NCBI RefSeq assembly: GCF_032823475.1
Contig: NZ_CP127915.1
Location: forward strand, 3,162,001 to 3,226,000
Direction of reading: 5' to 3'
Length of the DNA stretch: 64,000 nucleotides
DNA from: Acinetobacter sp. SAAs474
GTDB lineage: Bacteria > Pseudomonadota > Gammaproteobacteria > Pseudomonadales > Moraxellaceae
A program made the translations under genes and the position numbers. The notes beneath the pieces are model-generated. The model made no database searches. It saw only the letters and a program-made list of their open reading frames with translations, and was not told the DNA's origin. Shown one piece after another: positions 9,693 through 18,900 of the stretch (position 1 is its first letter; every line of letters begins with the position of its first letter).

Positions 9693-11741
9693 GTGCGTAA
9701 TATTTTAGTCACTAACGCCCTTCCATACGCCAATGGTCCTATCCATATGGGTCACCTACTCGGTTATATCCAAGCTGATATTTGGGTTCGTGCCATGCGT
9801 GCAATGGGCCATAATGTGACTTATGTCTGTGCGGACGATGCTCATGGTACAGCAATCATGTTGCGTGCTGAAGCCAATGGCATTACACCTGAACAGCAAA
9901 TTGCCAATGTACAACAAGAACATATGCGTGATTTCAAGGGTTTTGCTGTTGATTTCGATCATTATGACTCAACCAATAGTGCAGAAAACAAAGCACGTTC
10001 AGAAGAAATTTATCTTAAAAACCGTGAGGCAGGTCATATTGCAATTCGACCAGTAACACAATTATTTGATCCTGAAAAAGGTATGTTTTTATCAGATCGC
10101 TTTATTAAAGGCACTTGTCCAAAATGCAAGGCCGAAGATCAGTATGGCGATTCTTGTGAAGTCTGCGGCACGACCTACAATGCTACGGAGCTTCTCAATC
10201 CTAAATCAACGCTCAGCGGTGCGGTACCGATAGAAAAGTCTTCGGATCATTATTTCTTTAAATTACCTAATTTTGCTGAATATTTACAACAATGGACACG
10301 TGATTCAGGTCGTCTGCCAGTTTCTATCGCCAATAAACTTGATGAGTGGTTTGAAAATGGTCTGAATGATTGGGATATTTCACGTGATGCGCCTTATTTT
10401 GGTTTTGAAATCCCAGATGCACCGAATAAATACTTCTATGTCTGGGTAGATGCACCTATCGGCTATATGTCGAGTTTTGAAAACTACATTAAAACTCAAC
10501 GTCCAGACTTAGATTTTGATGACTACTGGAAAGAAGATTCAAAAAATGAGGTATACCACTTTATTGGTAAAGATATTGTTTACTTCCATGCTTTGTTCTG
10601 GCCAGCAATGCTAAAAGGTGCAAATTACCGTACACCGACAGGTTTATTTGTAAATGGATTTTTGACTGTAAATGGTCAAAAAATGTCAAAATCACGTGGT
10701 ACCTTTATTAAGGCTGAAACATATCTACAGCATTTGAATCCTGAGTATTTACGTTATTATTTTGCCTCTAAACTTTCCGATAAAGTTGAAGATTCTGATT
10801 TAAATCTAGATGATTTTGTACAAAAAGTAAACTCAGATCTAGTAGGTAAAGTTGTTAATATTGCCAGTCGCTGTGCAAAATTCATTAATAGCAAATTTGA
10901 CAATAAACTGAGCGCTCAATGTGCTGAACCTGAACTGGTACAAAGTTTTATTGATGCTGGTAACTCGATTGCACAAGCATATGAAGCACGTGAATTTTCT
11001 ACCGCGATTCGCGAAATTATGACTTTAGCTGACAAAGCGAATCAATATATTGATGAGAAAAAACCATGGGCGTTGGCTAAAGTCGCAGGCGAAGAACAAC
11101 AGGTTCATGATGTCTGTTCAGTGGGGATTAATTTATTCCGTCAGTTGGCTGTCTACCTCGCACCGGTATTACCACATTTGGCGAATCAGGTACAACAGTT
11201 CTTAAAACTTGATCATTTTGATTTTTCTTCTCGTCAAAATATCTTATTAGGCCATGAAATTGCAGTCTTTCAGGCATTAATGCAACGTGTAGATCCAAAA
11301 GCTGTTGCAGCTATGGTCGATGCATCCAAAGAATCATTAAGCATTAAAGCCACTGAACCGGTAAAAGCCGACATCAAAAAAACTGTAAAAACAGCAATAC
11401 CAACAGCAGATAAAGCAACGATTAGTATTGATGATGTCGTGAAATTAGACCTCCGTGTTGCTAAAGTATTGGATGCAAATATTGTTGAAGGTTCAGATAA
11501 ATTATTGCGACTTAGCTTAGATGTTGGTGAAGCCGAACCTCGCCAAGTCTTTAGCGGTATTCGTAGTGCTTATCATCCTGATGATTTAAAAGACAAACTG
11601 GTCGTATTAGTGGCCAACTTAGCACCACGAAAAATGCGTTTTGGTATTTCTAACGGCATGGTCTTAGCTGCTGGTCAAGGTGAAAATATTTTTATTATCT
11701 CTCCTGACAGTGGTGCTCAACCAGGTGATCAGGTCTCTTAA
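9693..11741 (+). CDS. metG: Methionine--tRNA ligase
   Basis: Charges tRNA-Met, the elongator and initiator species, in the cytoplasm. It is 682 residues, starting at GTG with a GAGAGAG site upstream. The HIGH-type motif ([11 protein letters not shown]) is near the N-terminus. The zinc-binding cysteines are in [18 protein letters not shown] (about residues 145-162), and the KMSKS motif ([10 protein letters not shown]) is near 330. A C-terminal tRNA-binding domain (about 580-682, DLRVAKV to MVLAAG) gives the long dimeric form found in E. coli. Confidence 0.97.
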   Translation: MRNILVTNALPYANGPIHMGHLLGYIQADIWVRAMRAMGHNVTYVCADDAHGTAIMLRAEANGITPEQQIANVQQEHMRDFKGFAVDFDHYDSTNSAENKARSEEIYLKNREAGHIAIRPVTQLFDPEKGMFLSDRFIKGTCPKCKAEDQYGDSCEVCGTTYNATELLNPKSTLSGAVPIEKSSDHYFFKLPNFAEYLQQWTRDSGRLPVSIANKLDEWFENGLNDWDISRDAPYFGFEIPDAPNKYFYVWVDAPIGYMSSFENYIKTQRPDLDFDDYWKEDSKNEVYHFIGKDIVYFHALFWPAMLKGANYRTPTGLFVNGFLTVNGQKMSKSRGTFIKAETYLQHLNPEYLRYYFASKLSDKVEDSDLNLDDFVQKVNSDLVGKVVNIASRCAKFINSKFDNKLSAQCAEPELVQSFIDAGNSIAQAYEAREFSTAIREIMTLADKANQYIDEKKPWALAKVAGEEQQVHDVCSVGINLFRQLAVYLAPVLPHLANQVQQFLKLDHFDFSSRQNILLGHEIAVFQALMQRVDPKAVAAMVDASKESLSIKATEPVKADIKKTVKTAIPTADKATISIDDVVKLDLRVAKVLDANIVEGSDKLLRLSLDVGEAEPRQVFSGIRSAYHPDDLKDKLVVLVANLAPRKMRFGISNGMVLAAGQGENIFIISPDSGAQPGDQVS

Positions 11742-11804
11742 GTGTGCATCTAAGCATATAAAGACTCAGTCTAACCACAAATATTCACTGTAAAATATCC
11801 ATCA

Positions 11805-11841
11805 GCACCCTGTAATTTACATCAATTACAGGGTGCTTTTT
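11805..11841 (+). terminator. Rho-independent terminator of metG
   Basis: A perfect 13-base stem (11805-11817 and 11824-11836) with a 6-base loop is followed by TTTTT, 63 bases after the metG stop. Confidence 0.92.
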
Positions 11842-12039
11842 GATGATCAATCCTATGGCTATATTATCTTTTCAATTGACTCTTCTCAGCATCGCTGATT
11901 TAGCAAAACCCTGATCATGGGATCTGTTTTCTCATCTATAGCCACTTACGACCATTTGCGCTCAGGTCTCGATATTTTAAGTCTATCTTAAGTTTAAACT
12001 GCTTCAATATAAAAAATTGATCTTTGCTACAAGCTTGAT

Positions 12040-12735
12040 ATGCCACAATACGCCAAATTTTCATTACAACAATTGATGATTTTAATGCTGAGTTTTTTAA
12101 TCCTGATAATCTTTTTTCCAATTGCAGGAAGTATTGACTTAGCACTGATTCATCCTTGGATAGGTTCTCACGGAGAATTTTATTTAAAAAATAACTGGTA
12201 TCTGGACCAATTAGCACATCAAGATTTAAAACATGTCATTATTGGCTTTTATAGTATTTTATTTATACTTTGGTTATTGTCGTTTAAATTAAACAGACTC
12301 AAACCAAAGCGTTATGCATTTGGCTATTTCTTTTTTGTTTCAATGCTCTGTACCATTGCCATTGGTATTTTAAAAGCACATTCATCCCATGGCTGTCCTT
12401 GGGATATGACCAGCCCCTCACCCTCGGGTTTTATCTGGGATTTCGTTGTGCAAAATGGACATTGTTTTCCGGGTGGCCATGCTTCTTGTGGTTTTGCATT
12501 GATGACTGGATACTTTGTCTATAGACAGCATCAACCTCGCTATGCTTATTTTTACCTGTTGATTGGTTTTATTTTAGGTTTTGCTATGGGTTGGACACAA
12601 ATGATGAGAGGTGCTCACTTTTTAAGTCATAATTTATGGACATTATGGATTATCTGGTTAATTAATGTGGTGGTCTATTATATAACTCAGTCATTTTATC
12701 TAAGACGTCACCATTTACAAATAGCAGTCAAATAA
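12040..12735 (+). CDS. PAP2-family membrane phosphatase
   Basis: Integral membrane phosphatase of 231 residues with about five or six transmembrane segments. The three PAP2 regions are visible: K112 to P120 (KAHSSHGCP), FPGGHAS at 143-149 in place of PSGH, and R190-GAHFLSH197 with the expected Arg and His residues. Relatives dephosphorylate undecaprenyl pyrophosphate, phosphatidate or lipid A. The next gene is a kinase-like protein of the lipopolysaccharide-kinase type, so an envelope lipid role is likely but not shown. Confidence 0.85.
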   Translation: MPQYAKFSLQQLMILMLSFLILIIFFPIAGSIDLALIHPWIGSHGEFYLKNNWYLDQLAHQDLKHVIIGFYSILFILWLLSFKLNRLKPKRYAFGYFFFVSMLCTIAIGILKAHSSHGCPWDMTSPSPSGFIWDFVVQNGHCFPGGHASCGFALMTGYFVYRQHQPRYAYFYLLIGFILGFAMGWTQMMRGAHFLSHNLWTLWIIWLINVVVYYITQSFYLRRHHLQIAVK

Positions 12736-12958
12736 GTAATGAAAAATTTGATCTTATCATTATCAACATTAGATAAGACTCTGCTAATATGATACTGTGA
12801 TCGCAAACAAAGATGACCATCCACATCAAAACTGAGTGCTAATACCTGATGAATCAACCCCTATTCATCAGCTTTGATCAAGCCAATAGCTATTATGATA
12901 ACATTTCATCGCAGAGTAGATTAAGATAGAACTAATTTTTTAGCCTAAAATCTATATT

Positions 12959-13762
12959 ATGTCGCAATATTCTAATTTTATAGAACAAATGAGTCTTGAG
13001 CAGCAAAGTTCTATTCAATCTTATGAACTACAGAATCAAAAAGTTTGGTTAAAAAAAGCATCTCCTCGTCACGCAACATGGATTTATTTACCTCTCCATT
13101 GGATTTCTAAGTGCTTGGGTTTAAATATGTTTGCCCCTGTACCTAATTATGGTGGAAAACAGGCAATTGATTGTGAAGTTAAACGTATTCAACAATTACA
13201 TCGGCTTGGCATTCAGGTACCAGAAATTTTAGCGTATAACGATAGTGCCGTGTTACTTAAAGATGCAGCTCAAGCAGGACAACAGATCGAACAATTAGAA
13301 TACGCACTCAAAAAATCACAACCTTCAGCTTCACGTTTATCTTTATATGCTGATGCTATTTGCGCTATACAACATATTCATGACTTAGACTGCTATTTAA
13401 GTGAAGCCTTTGCTCGTAATATTTTAGTGGATAATCAACATCAATTTACCTATATTGACTTTGAAACAGATCCCAAACAGCGACTCAGTTTACAGGATTG
13501 TCAAACACGTGATTGGTTGTTTTTTATGTTTTCAACTGCCTGTCATTTTAATGAAGATGAAATTCAATCTGCCAGCACATTACTCATCGAAAATATATCA
13601 AAAAATAAAGCAATTTATCATGATATTTGTCGGGTTGGGCGAAAATTACAATGGATTTTAAAATTAAAACTTGAAAAATTAGGAGGAGATGGCCGTCGCT
13701 TACGTAAAGGACTTTTGTTACTTCAATTAATCAATCAGAAAAATAACAGGGTTAAAAATTAA
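12959..13762 (+). CDS. Small protein-kinase-fold protein (LPS-kinase/BUD32-like)
   Basis: 267 residues. A kinase-like lysine region lies near the N-terminus (VWLKKASPRHATW). A loop around residues 140-170 (IQHIHDLDCYLSEAFARNILVD, then YIDFETDP) resembles the catalytic and DFG-type loops of lipopolysaccharide kinases. No membrane segment is present. It follows the PAP2 gene by 223 bases on the same strand. The true substrate is unknown; an envelope glycolipid is a reasonable guess. A weak helix-loop before it suggests a separate promoter. Confidence 0.6.
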   Translation: MSQYSNFIEQMSLEQQSSIQSYELQNQKVWLKKASPRHATWIYLPLHWISKCLGLNMFAPVPNYGGKQAIDCEVKRIQQLHRLGIQVPEILAYNDSAVLLKDAAQAGQQIEQLEYALKKSQPSASRLSLYADAICAIQHIHDLDCYLSEAFARNILVDNQHQFTYIDFETDPKQRLSLQDCQTRDWLFFMFSTACHFNEDEIQSASTLLIENISKNKAIYHDICRVGRKLQWILKLKLEKLGGDGRRLRKGLLLLQLINQKNNRVKN

Positions 13763-13840
13763 AATTAGTTTAATTTTTCTAATGAAAAGTTACATAAACT
13801 TGATATCTAAGTCATACAGCCCATGTTAATATATAGCCTC

Positions 13841-13946
13841 ACTTTGGGGAGTAGCTATTCCTGTTTAATCAGGAAGAACATGTCAACATACTTGAGTTCT
13901 TACTCATGGCATGTTCAGCGAATATTCAGATCGCTCAGCAAGACCA
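13841..13946 (+). ncRNA. yybP-ykoY manganese riboswitch aptamer
   Basis: The leader contains the conserved start GGGGAGTAGC (13846-13855), an inner CAACATACTT segment, and the closing GCAAGACC (13938-13945), the hallmarks of the yybP-ykoY family. Stems can be drawn: TTCCTG/CAGGAA, GAACATG (13876-13882) with CATGTTC, and GCGA with TCGC. The outer P1 stem pairs poorly, which is the weakest point. The family binds Mn2+ and controls transporters. Here it precedes a cation antiporter by about 80 bases. Confidence 0.82.
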
Positions 13947-13966
13947 TTGACCATAGCATGCTTTTT

Positions 13967-14010
13967 ACCAAGCAAGTATTGCTGTGCGTCATTGGAAATA
14001 CTTGCTTGGT
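13967..14010 (+). promoter_or_regulatory. Perfect hairpin between riboswitch and antiporter start (probable expression platform)
   Basis: Arms of 14 bases (13967-13980 and 13997-14010) are exact reverse complements around a 16-base loop. There is no U run, so it is not a standard terminator. It ends 14 bases before the ATG at 14025, and the start lacks a strong Shine-Dalgarno sequence. Control by ribosome access is therefore more likely than attenuation. Confidence 0.6.
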
Positions 14011-14024
14011 ATGCGTATCAGATT

Positions 14025-15035
14025 ATGCTTTTATCTCTTTTATTATTTTTGATCTCTGCCATTGTTATTTACCTCTCTTGTGAATACTTCGTTAATAGTA
14101 TTGAATGGCTAGGACAACGCCTTAATTTGGGACGCACGGCTGTCGGTTCTGTACTGGCGGCCTTTGGTACTGCGTTACCTGAATGTGCCGTTACTTTTAC
14201 CGCTGTTGTTATAGGTAATACACCTGAAAGCAAAGACTTAGGTGTCGGCGCTGCAATGGGAGGGCCTTTGGTACTGGCAACGCTGGCTTATGCGATTGTC
14301 GGAGGTGCACATTTTTTCCATCGCCGAAAACAAGGCCATCATCACTTTATTATTCAGGCCAATAGTCAAGCTCTCGCAAAAGATCAGCTTAGTTTTCTGG
14401 CGATATTTATTGTTAAAGTCGGTTTAGGTTTAATTGCTTTTAGCTTTAAACCTTGGTTGGGTATTCTATTTCTGGTTGCTTACGCAGTTTATGTTTGGCG
14501 TGAAATCCAAAATAGCCGTGATGAGGATCATGATCAAGAGGAACAATTAGAGCCTCTCAAATTACAACCTCATAGTAATCAGCCCAGTCAATGGATGATT
14601 ATCTTGCAAGTTATAATTTCATTGATTTGTATTGCAGGCGCAACACATCTCTTTATTGCACAACTAGAAAATCTCAGTATTTTATTGGCTATTCCACCTC
14701 ATCTGGTTGCTTTATTGCTCAGTCCAGTTGCCACGGAATTACCTGAAATTATGAATGCACTCATTTGGGTACGCCAAGGTAAAGAACGCTTAGCATTGGC
14801 CAATATTTCAGGTGCAATGATGATTCAAGCAACCTTACCAAGTGCTTTAGGCATTTTCTTTACCCCATGGTTATTTGATGGTGTACTTTTAACTTCAGGT
14901 ATTATCACCGCCTTGGCGATTGTCTATTTACTGATTGTATTTCAATCGCAAAAAGTGGATAGCCGTCTACTGATTTTTAGCAGTGGTTTTTATTTCATAT
15001 TTATTGCGCTATTAATGGGTTATTTTCACATCTAA
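14025..15035 (+). CDS. CaCA-family cation antiporter, probably riboswitch-controlled Mn2+/Ca2+ exporter
   Basis: 336 residues from the ATG at 14025. An upstream in-frame start at 13911 would run through the riboswitch and hairpin and is rejected. The two inverted alpha repeats of the sodium/calcium exchanger family are clear: GSVLAAFGTALPECAVTF near residue 45 and LLLSPVATELPEIMNAL in the second half. They are separated by a charged cytoplasmic loop rich in Glu, Asp and His (about 165-190). About ten membrane segments are predicted. The Mn2+ riboswitch suggests manganese export as the physiological job, which is inferred. Confidence 0.85.
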   Translation: MLLSLLLFLISAIVIYLSCEYFVNSIEWLGQRLNLGRTAVGSVLAAFGTALPECAVTFTAVVIGNTPESKDLGVGAAMGGPLVLATLAYAIVGGAHFFHRRKQGHHHFIIQANSQALAKDQLSFLAIFIVKVGLGLIAFSFKPWLGILFLVAYAVYVWREIQNSRDEDHDQEEQLEPLKLQPHSNQPSQWMIILQVIISLICIAGATHLFIAQLENLSILLAIPPHLVALLLSPVATELPEIMNALIWVRQGKERLALANISGAMMIQATLPSALGIFFTPWLFDGVLLTSGIITALAIVYLLIVFQSQKVDSRLLIFSSGFYFIFIALLMGYFHI

Positions 15036-15103
15036 ATCGTCATCATGAAAGTAGGCTATTCAAACTGTATTACTCCATTATTTTAGAACATGCTTAAACA
15101 TAA

Positions 15104-15137
15104 AGATGTATGTAAAATCGACTTTTTATATACATCT
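15104..15137 (+). terminator. Probable terminator after the antiporter gene
   Basis: A 14-base inverted repeat with one mismatch (15104-15117 and 15124-15137), 69 bases after the stop. The stem is A+T-rich and the T run is inside it rather than after it, so the call is moderate. Confidence 0.4.
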
Positions 15138-15727
15138 TTCATGAATCATGACGCATCTTTTCATTGTATTCATGATTGATCACATCAGGATACTTAAAAA
15201 GCAGATGTAAACTTTTTAGCATCAATATCATCATGTTTTTATATCATTTTTATGTCTATTATCTTACTTATTAACTCAAATAATGAATAAGAATTATTCT
15301 TTAAAATCACAATATAAATCTAATTTTATGATTAATTTTTAGTGTGATCCAATCAAGTTAAAGAGCTTTTTTATTCTCGTAATGAAACATCAGTTTTAAG
15401 ATCGTTACCCGCATTTTTTTTAGCAGAATTCGAGTGAATTAAAGTCATAAAACCATCTCATTATAATTAATGTATCCACACTCATCATCATGATAATCAT
15501 TACTGTAATATTAAATTTAATTCGCCACTTAATCAGCAGTCAATCATTATCATTTTTCATGATCAAAATTTGCTTTAATCAATGTAATCTAAGCTAGAAT
15601 AGCTCAATAAGACGCTTATCATGCGAATAAGATTCTACAATCCATGGTCATGTTATGACGGATAATGAAGTACTAAAAATACGTCTGACAGAAGCAATAA
15701 TTTATATAAAAAATTGATGAATTATAT
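15138..15727. other. Long A+T-rich gap before gltS
   Basis: About 590 bases with no ORF, RNA or element recognised. It presumably holds the gltS promoter, but I cannot place it with confidence. Confidence 0.3.
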
Positions 15728-16951
15728 ATGAACTATCAACTTGATCCATTTCTGACTATCGTGATTGCTGTACTGGTTCTTTTGGTTGGCTATGCCTGTG
15801 TCAACAGCATCCCTATTTTAAAAAAATATAATATTCCGGAGCCTGTTGCTGGTGGTCTTATTGCGGCAATCATCACCTATATTTTATTTAAAAACTTTAA
15901 TATCACCATAAATTTTGATCATACAGTTCAACAAATTTTTATGCTGATCTTCTTTACTTCAATTGGCCTTAGCGCTAGCTTAGCTAAACTGAAAGAAGGA
16001 GGAAAAGCGCTTCTGCTATTTTTAGCCTGTGTATTTATCTACATTATCATCCAAAACGTGGTGGGTATCAGTTTAGCAACAGCTTTAGGTTTAGATCCAT
16101 TGATTGGCTTAATTACCGGATCAGTCACACTCACAGGCGGTCATGGTACTGCTGGTGCTTGGGGATCTGTCTTTGAACAACAGCACGGTATCCAAGGTGC
16201 GATTGTCCTTGGGATGGCAAGTGCAACATTTGGTTTAGTGATTGGCGGAATGATGGGAGGTCCTATCGCGAAGTTCTTGATTCGTCGTTTTCAACTGGCT
16301 GAAATCATCGTAACATCAGATGATCGTCATGAAGTCCCGCCTATTGCCGAAACGGCACCATTTGAATACCCAGAAAAAACACGTTTAATTACTGCAGATG
16401 ATGCCGTTAAAACATTAGGCATGTTTTCAATTTGTATTAGTTTTGCCTATTTTATGACTGACACAGCAAAAGACCAATGGTTTGAATTACCTACTTTTGT
16501 CTGGGCATTGGCTTTTGGAGTTGTATTACGTAATACATTAGAGCATCTATTTAAAGTTGAAATTTTTGATCGTTGTATTGATGTTTTTGGTAATGCCTCA
16601 TTGTCATTTTTTTTAGCCATGGCACTGATGTCTTTACAACTATGGCTACTTGGCGGTTTGGCAGGACCTTTGGCAATTATCTTAATCGCACAAGTTTTGG
16701 TGTTGGTGCTGTATTTATATTTTGTCACTTTTCGTGTGATGGGGAAAAGTTATGATGCCGCGGTACTGTGCGCTGGACAATGTGGAGTAAGTCTTGGTGC
16801 AACACCAACAGCGATTGCCAACATTCAAGCAGTGACCAATAGTTATGGTCCATCACATAAAGCCTTTTTGATTATTCCTTTAACGGGTGCGTTCTTTGTC
16901 GATATTGTCAATGCATTAATCATTCAAATAACAATTGCATTAATGGGTTAA
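15728..16951 (+). CDS. gltS: Sodium/glutamate symporter
   Basis: Inner-membrane Na+-coupled glutamate uptake protein of 407 residues, the normal GltS length. Two inverted halves are seen, each with a Gly-rich re-entrant loop: TGSVTLTGGHGTAGAWG around 130-147, and CAGQCGVSLGATPTAIANIQA near 350-370. The N-terminal segment (PEPVAGGLIAAIITY) is also typical. It is a single gene. Confidence 0.93.
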   Translation: MNYQLDPFLTIVIAVLVLLVGYACVNSIPILKKYNIPEPVAGGLIAAIITYILFKNFNITINFDHTVQQIFMLIFFTSIGLSASLAKLKEGGKALLLFLACVFIYIIIQNVVGISLATALGLDPLIGLITGSVTLTGGHGTAGAWGSVFEQQHGIQGAIVLGMASATFGLVIGGMMGGPIAKFLIRRFQLAEIIVTSDDRHEVPPIAETAPFEYPEKTRLITADDAVKTLGMFSICISFAYFMTDTAKDQWFELPTFVWALAFGVVLRNTLEHLFKVEIFDRCIDVFGNASLSFFLAMALMSLQLWLLGGLAGPLAIILIAQVLVLVLYLYFVTFRVMGKSYDAAVLCAGQCGVSLGATPTAIANIQAVTNSYGPSHKAFLIIPLTGAFFVDIVNALIIQITIALMG

Positions 16952-17030
16952 ATAGCAAGGTCTTACGGTAATCATCGAATAATATCACATGATTTCTTCA
17001 GCGAAGCATGGCTTCTGTTCAAGCTGTCGA

Positions 17031-17612
17031 TTACTTTTCTTTAGTTTTACCACGACAAATATAGCTATAAACAATACCAATAATGGCTAAACATATGATG
17101 ACTGCAGCTGTAACAAGCATTAACTTTTCATCATGATGTAACAGCTTGTCCCAAAATTGATGTAACCAATGTGCAACTTGTAAACCCACACTGACTACAA
17201 TAAAAGCCCATAGAAAAGAAGCGACAATATTAATACTGACATAATGCCATAATGAATATTTTTTAATACCAAAACTAATCGGGATTACCGTTCTCAGTCC
17301 CCACGCAAAACGCATAAATAAAATACTGAGTGTAGGATAGGCCTCAATCCACTGGCTGGCTTGATGAAATCTTTTGGCCAGTTTAGGGCGACGGTGAATA
17401 AAATCATAGCCAAATTTAGCACCAATTTGATAATAAAACTGATCGCCAATAAAACCACCTAATGTGGCTGCAAAAATTAAAAACCAAAAATTAAAAATAT
17501 TTTGTTGAACTGCATATGCGCCCAGTAATAAAATTGTTTCGCCTTCAAAAAATGTACCCACAATGATTGCATAATAACCATAATTTTGTAATAAATTTGC
17601 CCAATCAATCAT
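17031..17612 (-). CDS. DedA-family membrane protein
   Basis: 193 residues. The DedA/VTT core is present: NYGYYAIIVGTFFEGETILLLGAYA, then GGFIGDQFYYQIGAKFG and the conserved FMRFAWGLRTVIPISFG (about 95-115). The C-terminus has a single membrane helix and a basic tail. DedA proteins act in membrane homeostasis, some as undecaprenyl phosphate or phospholipid flippases. GAAGAG lies 6 bases before the ATG. It converges on gltS. Confidence 0.88.
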   Translation of the reverse strand: MIDWANLLQNYGYYAIIVGTFFEGETILLLGAYAVQQNIFNFWFLIFAATLGGFIGDQFYYQIGAKFGYDFIHRRPKLAKRFHQASQWIEAYPTLSILFMRFAWGLRTVIPISFGIKKYSLWHYVSINIVASFLWAFIVVSVGLQVAHWLHQFWDKLLHHDEKLMLVTAAVIICLAIIGIVYSYICRGKTKEK

Positions 17613-18305
17613 GAGAATCTCTTCTTATCACCATTTACTCAGTATTGAAGTCGTTCGACTTTCATCCATTGGTTATTTAGTCATCCATCTTATATCAATG
17701 CAAATGCACATCACTCAGGCTGAATTTATACTCAACTCAATAAAACAATTTAACATATTACAGCACATTAAATGCAAGATATTCGCTGTGATTATATTGC
17801 AGTAAAAAAAATCAGTTTTTCAAGTTGAGTTATTGTAGATCAGTAATAGCAATTAAAAATCATCACCTTGATTTCATTTTGATCTTAACAGATATTGTTT
17901 TAAAGTAGATATTGTTCGCAAAAGAGATACTGAAAAATATGTTCTATTTATTCTTTATATTAAATATCAGCATAAAATTATCTACCTAATCTGATTAGAT
18001 CTCCAGTATGATCTATGCTGAAAATAAATACAGGCCATCTCGCCAGAATCAAAGATAAAAAAGACAAACATTATTTACTTTAATGTGTGTTATCTAGCGT
18101 CTTTTCGAACTATAAATAGGCTATGAATTATTCATAAAAAAAGCAAAGATGGCTATTTAAAAATAACGAATACCTAGCATTCAATGATAGTAATATAAGC
18201 AAAAATAAAGAATGAGAGCAGATCAATCACAACTCCCATTTTTAATTTCATTTTAATAAAGATTTAATACTATAGTTAAAAATCTATCCAAAATGACCTT
18301 TTAAA
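17613..18305. other. Gap of about 690 bases without a recognised gene
   Basis: A+T-rich throughout. I see no ORF with a ribosome binding site, no RNA and no clear repeat. Confidence 0.3.
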
Positions 18306-18437
18306 TTATGGAGACCACATTGGGTTACGACGATCTGTGCCCTGAGGACCTTTACCAATTGGTGCACAGGCAACTAAGTCAGCGTTTGCTTCAATTTCTT
18401 CAGTTTGAGTACCATTTTGTATGGTCGCAATAGAGAG
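18306..18437 (-). pseudogene. C-terminal fragment of an unidentified gene
   Basis: 43 codons open to a TAA at 18306-18308, bounded upstream by an in-frame TAG and lacking a start. The residues look like real coding sequence (ANADLVACAPIGKGPQGTDR, then NPMWSP at the end). GC content is higher than in the surrounding DNA. I do not recognise the family. It may be a relic of a gene truncated when this accessory stretch formed. Confidence 0.4.
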
Positions 18438-18678
18438 CTATTCACTGAAGTTAAGCAGTTGAAATCTTCTAAAATTAACATCATCTACCTTATACAAAAT
18501 TTGAAAAATATTATGATCTTTATGATGATTAAAGACATCTAAAAATTTCATATCATCACCATGATATCAATCAATATTAAGTAGGCGATCTATCAAGAAA
18601 ATCTTAAAGATAGGCTCTAAAACTCCATAATTAATCCTTCATCAATCGCCTCAAATATTCAACAGATATCAACAATGA

Positions 18679-18762
18679 TTATTTTAATACTTGAATAGCG
18701 AACTGAATCACATGACACTGACCAGAATGTAATTTTCCCTCGTAACGTACTTGTTCACCCAC
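18679..18762 (-). pseudogene. 3' end of the interrupted class I methyltransferase gene
   Basis: 28 codons (VGEQVRYEGKLHSGQCHVIQ to QVLK and TAA) directly abut the right end of the TnpB element. The segment resembles the last strand of TehB/TPMT-like SAM methyltransferases, where an EGxLHxG...VQ pattern closes the protein. The rest of the gene lies on the other side of the element at 19982-20470. The two parts are on the same strand in the correct order, so insertion split one gene. Confidence 0.75.
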
Positions 18763-18900
18763 TTGACATCCTCTCCGACCTAAAGGACGGAGATTCCTAC
18801 AGCTAGACGCTCATGTCCTGAGAAACACTGTTTCGTAAGAAGTATGTTTTTTGCGGAGTTTAAATCACGTTGATTTATACTACCGCATTCACATTTCCAT
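18763..18900 (-). ncRNA. Putative TnpB guide RNA (omega/reRNA) at the element right end
   Basis: TnpB proteins use an RNA that covers the 3' end of tnpB plus the element right end, with the adjacent host sequence as guide. Here the terminal stem (18773-18780 with 18785-18792, one mismatch, loop TAAA) includes the tnpB stop codon. It is followed by about ten bases to the border, so the guide would begin near 18762 and run down the minus strand. The 5' end at 18900 is a guess. Confidence 0.4.

Noticed and set aside
13911..14024. Extended N-terminus for the antiporter
   Set aside because: It would translate through the riboswitch and the perfect hairpin, and the first membrane helix begins right at the ATG at 14025.
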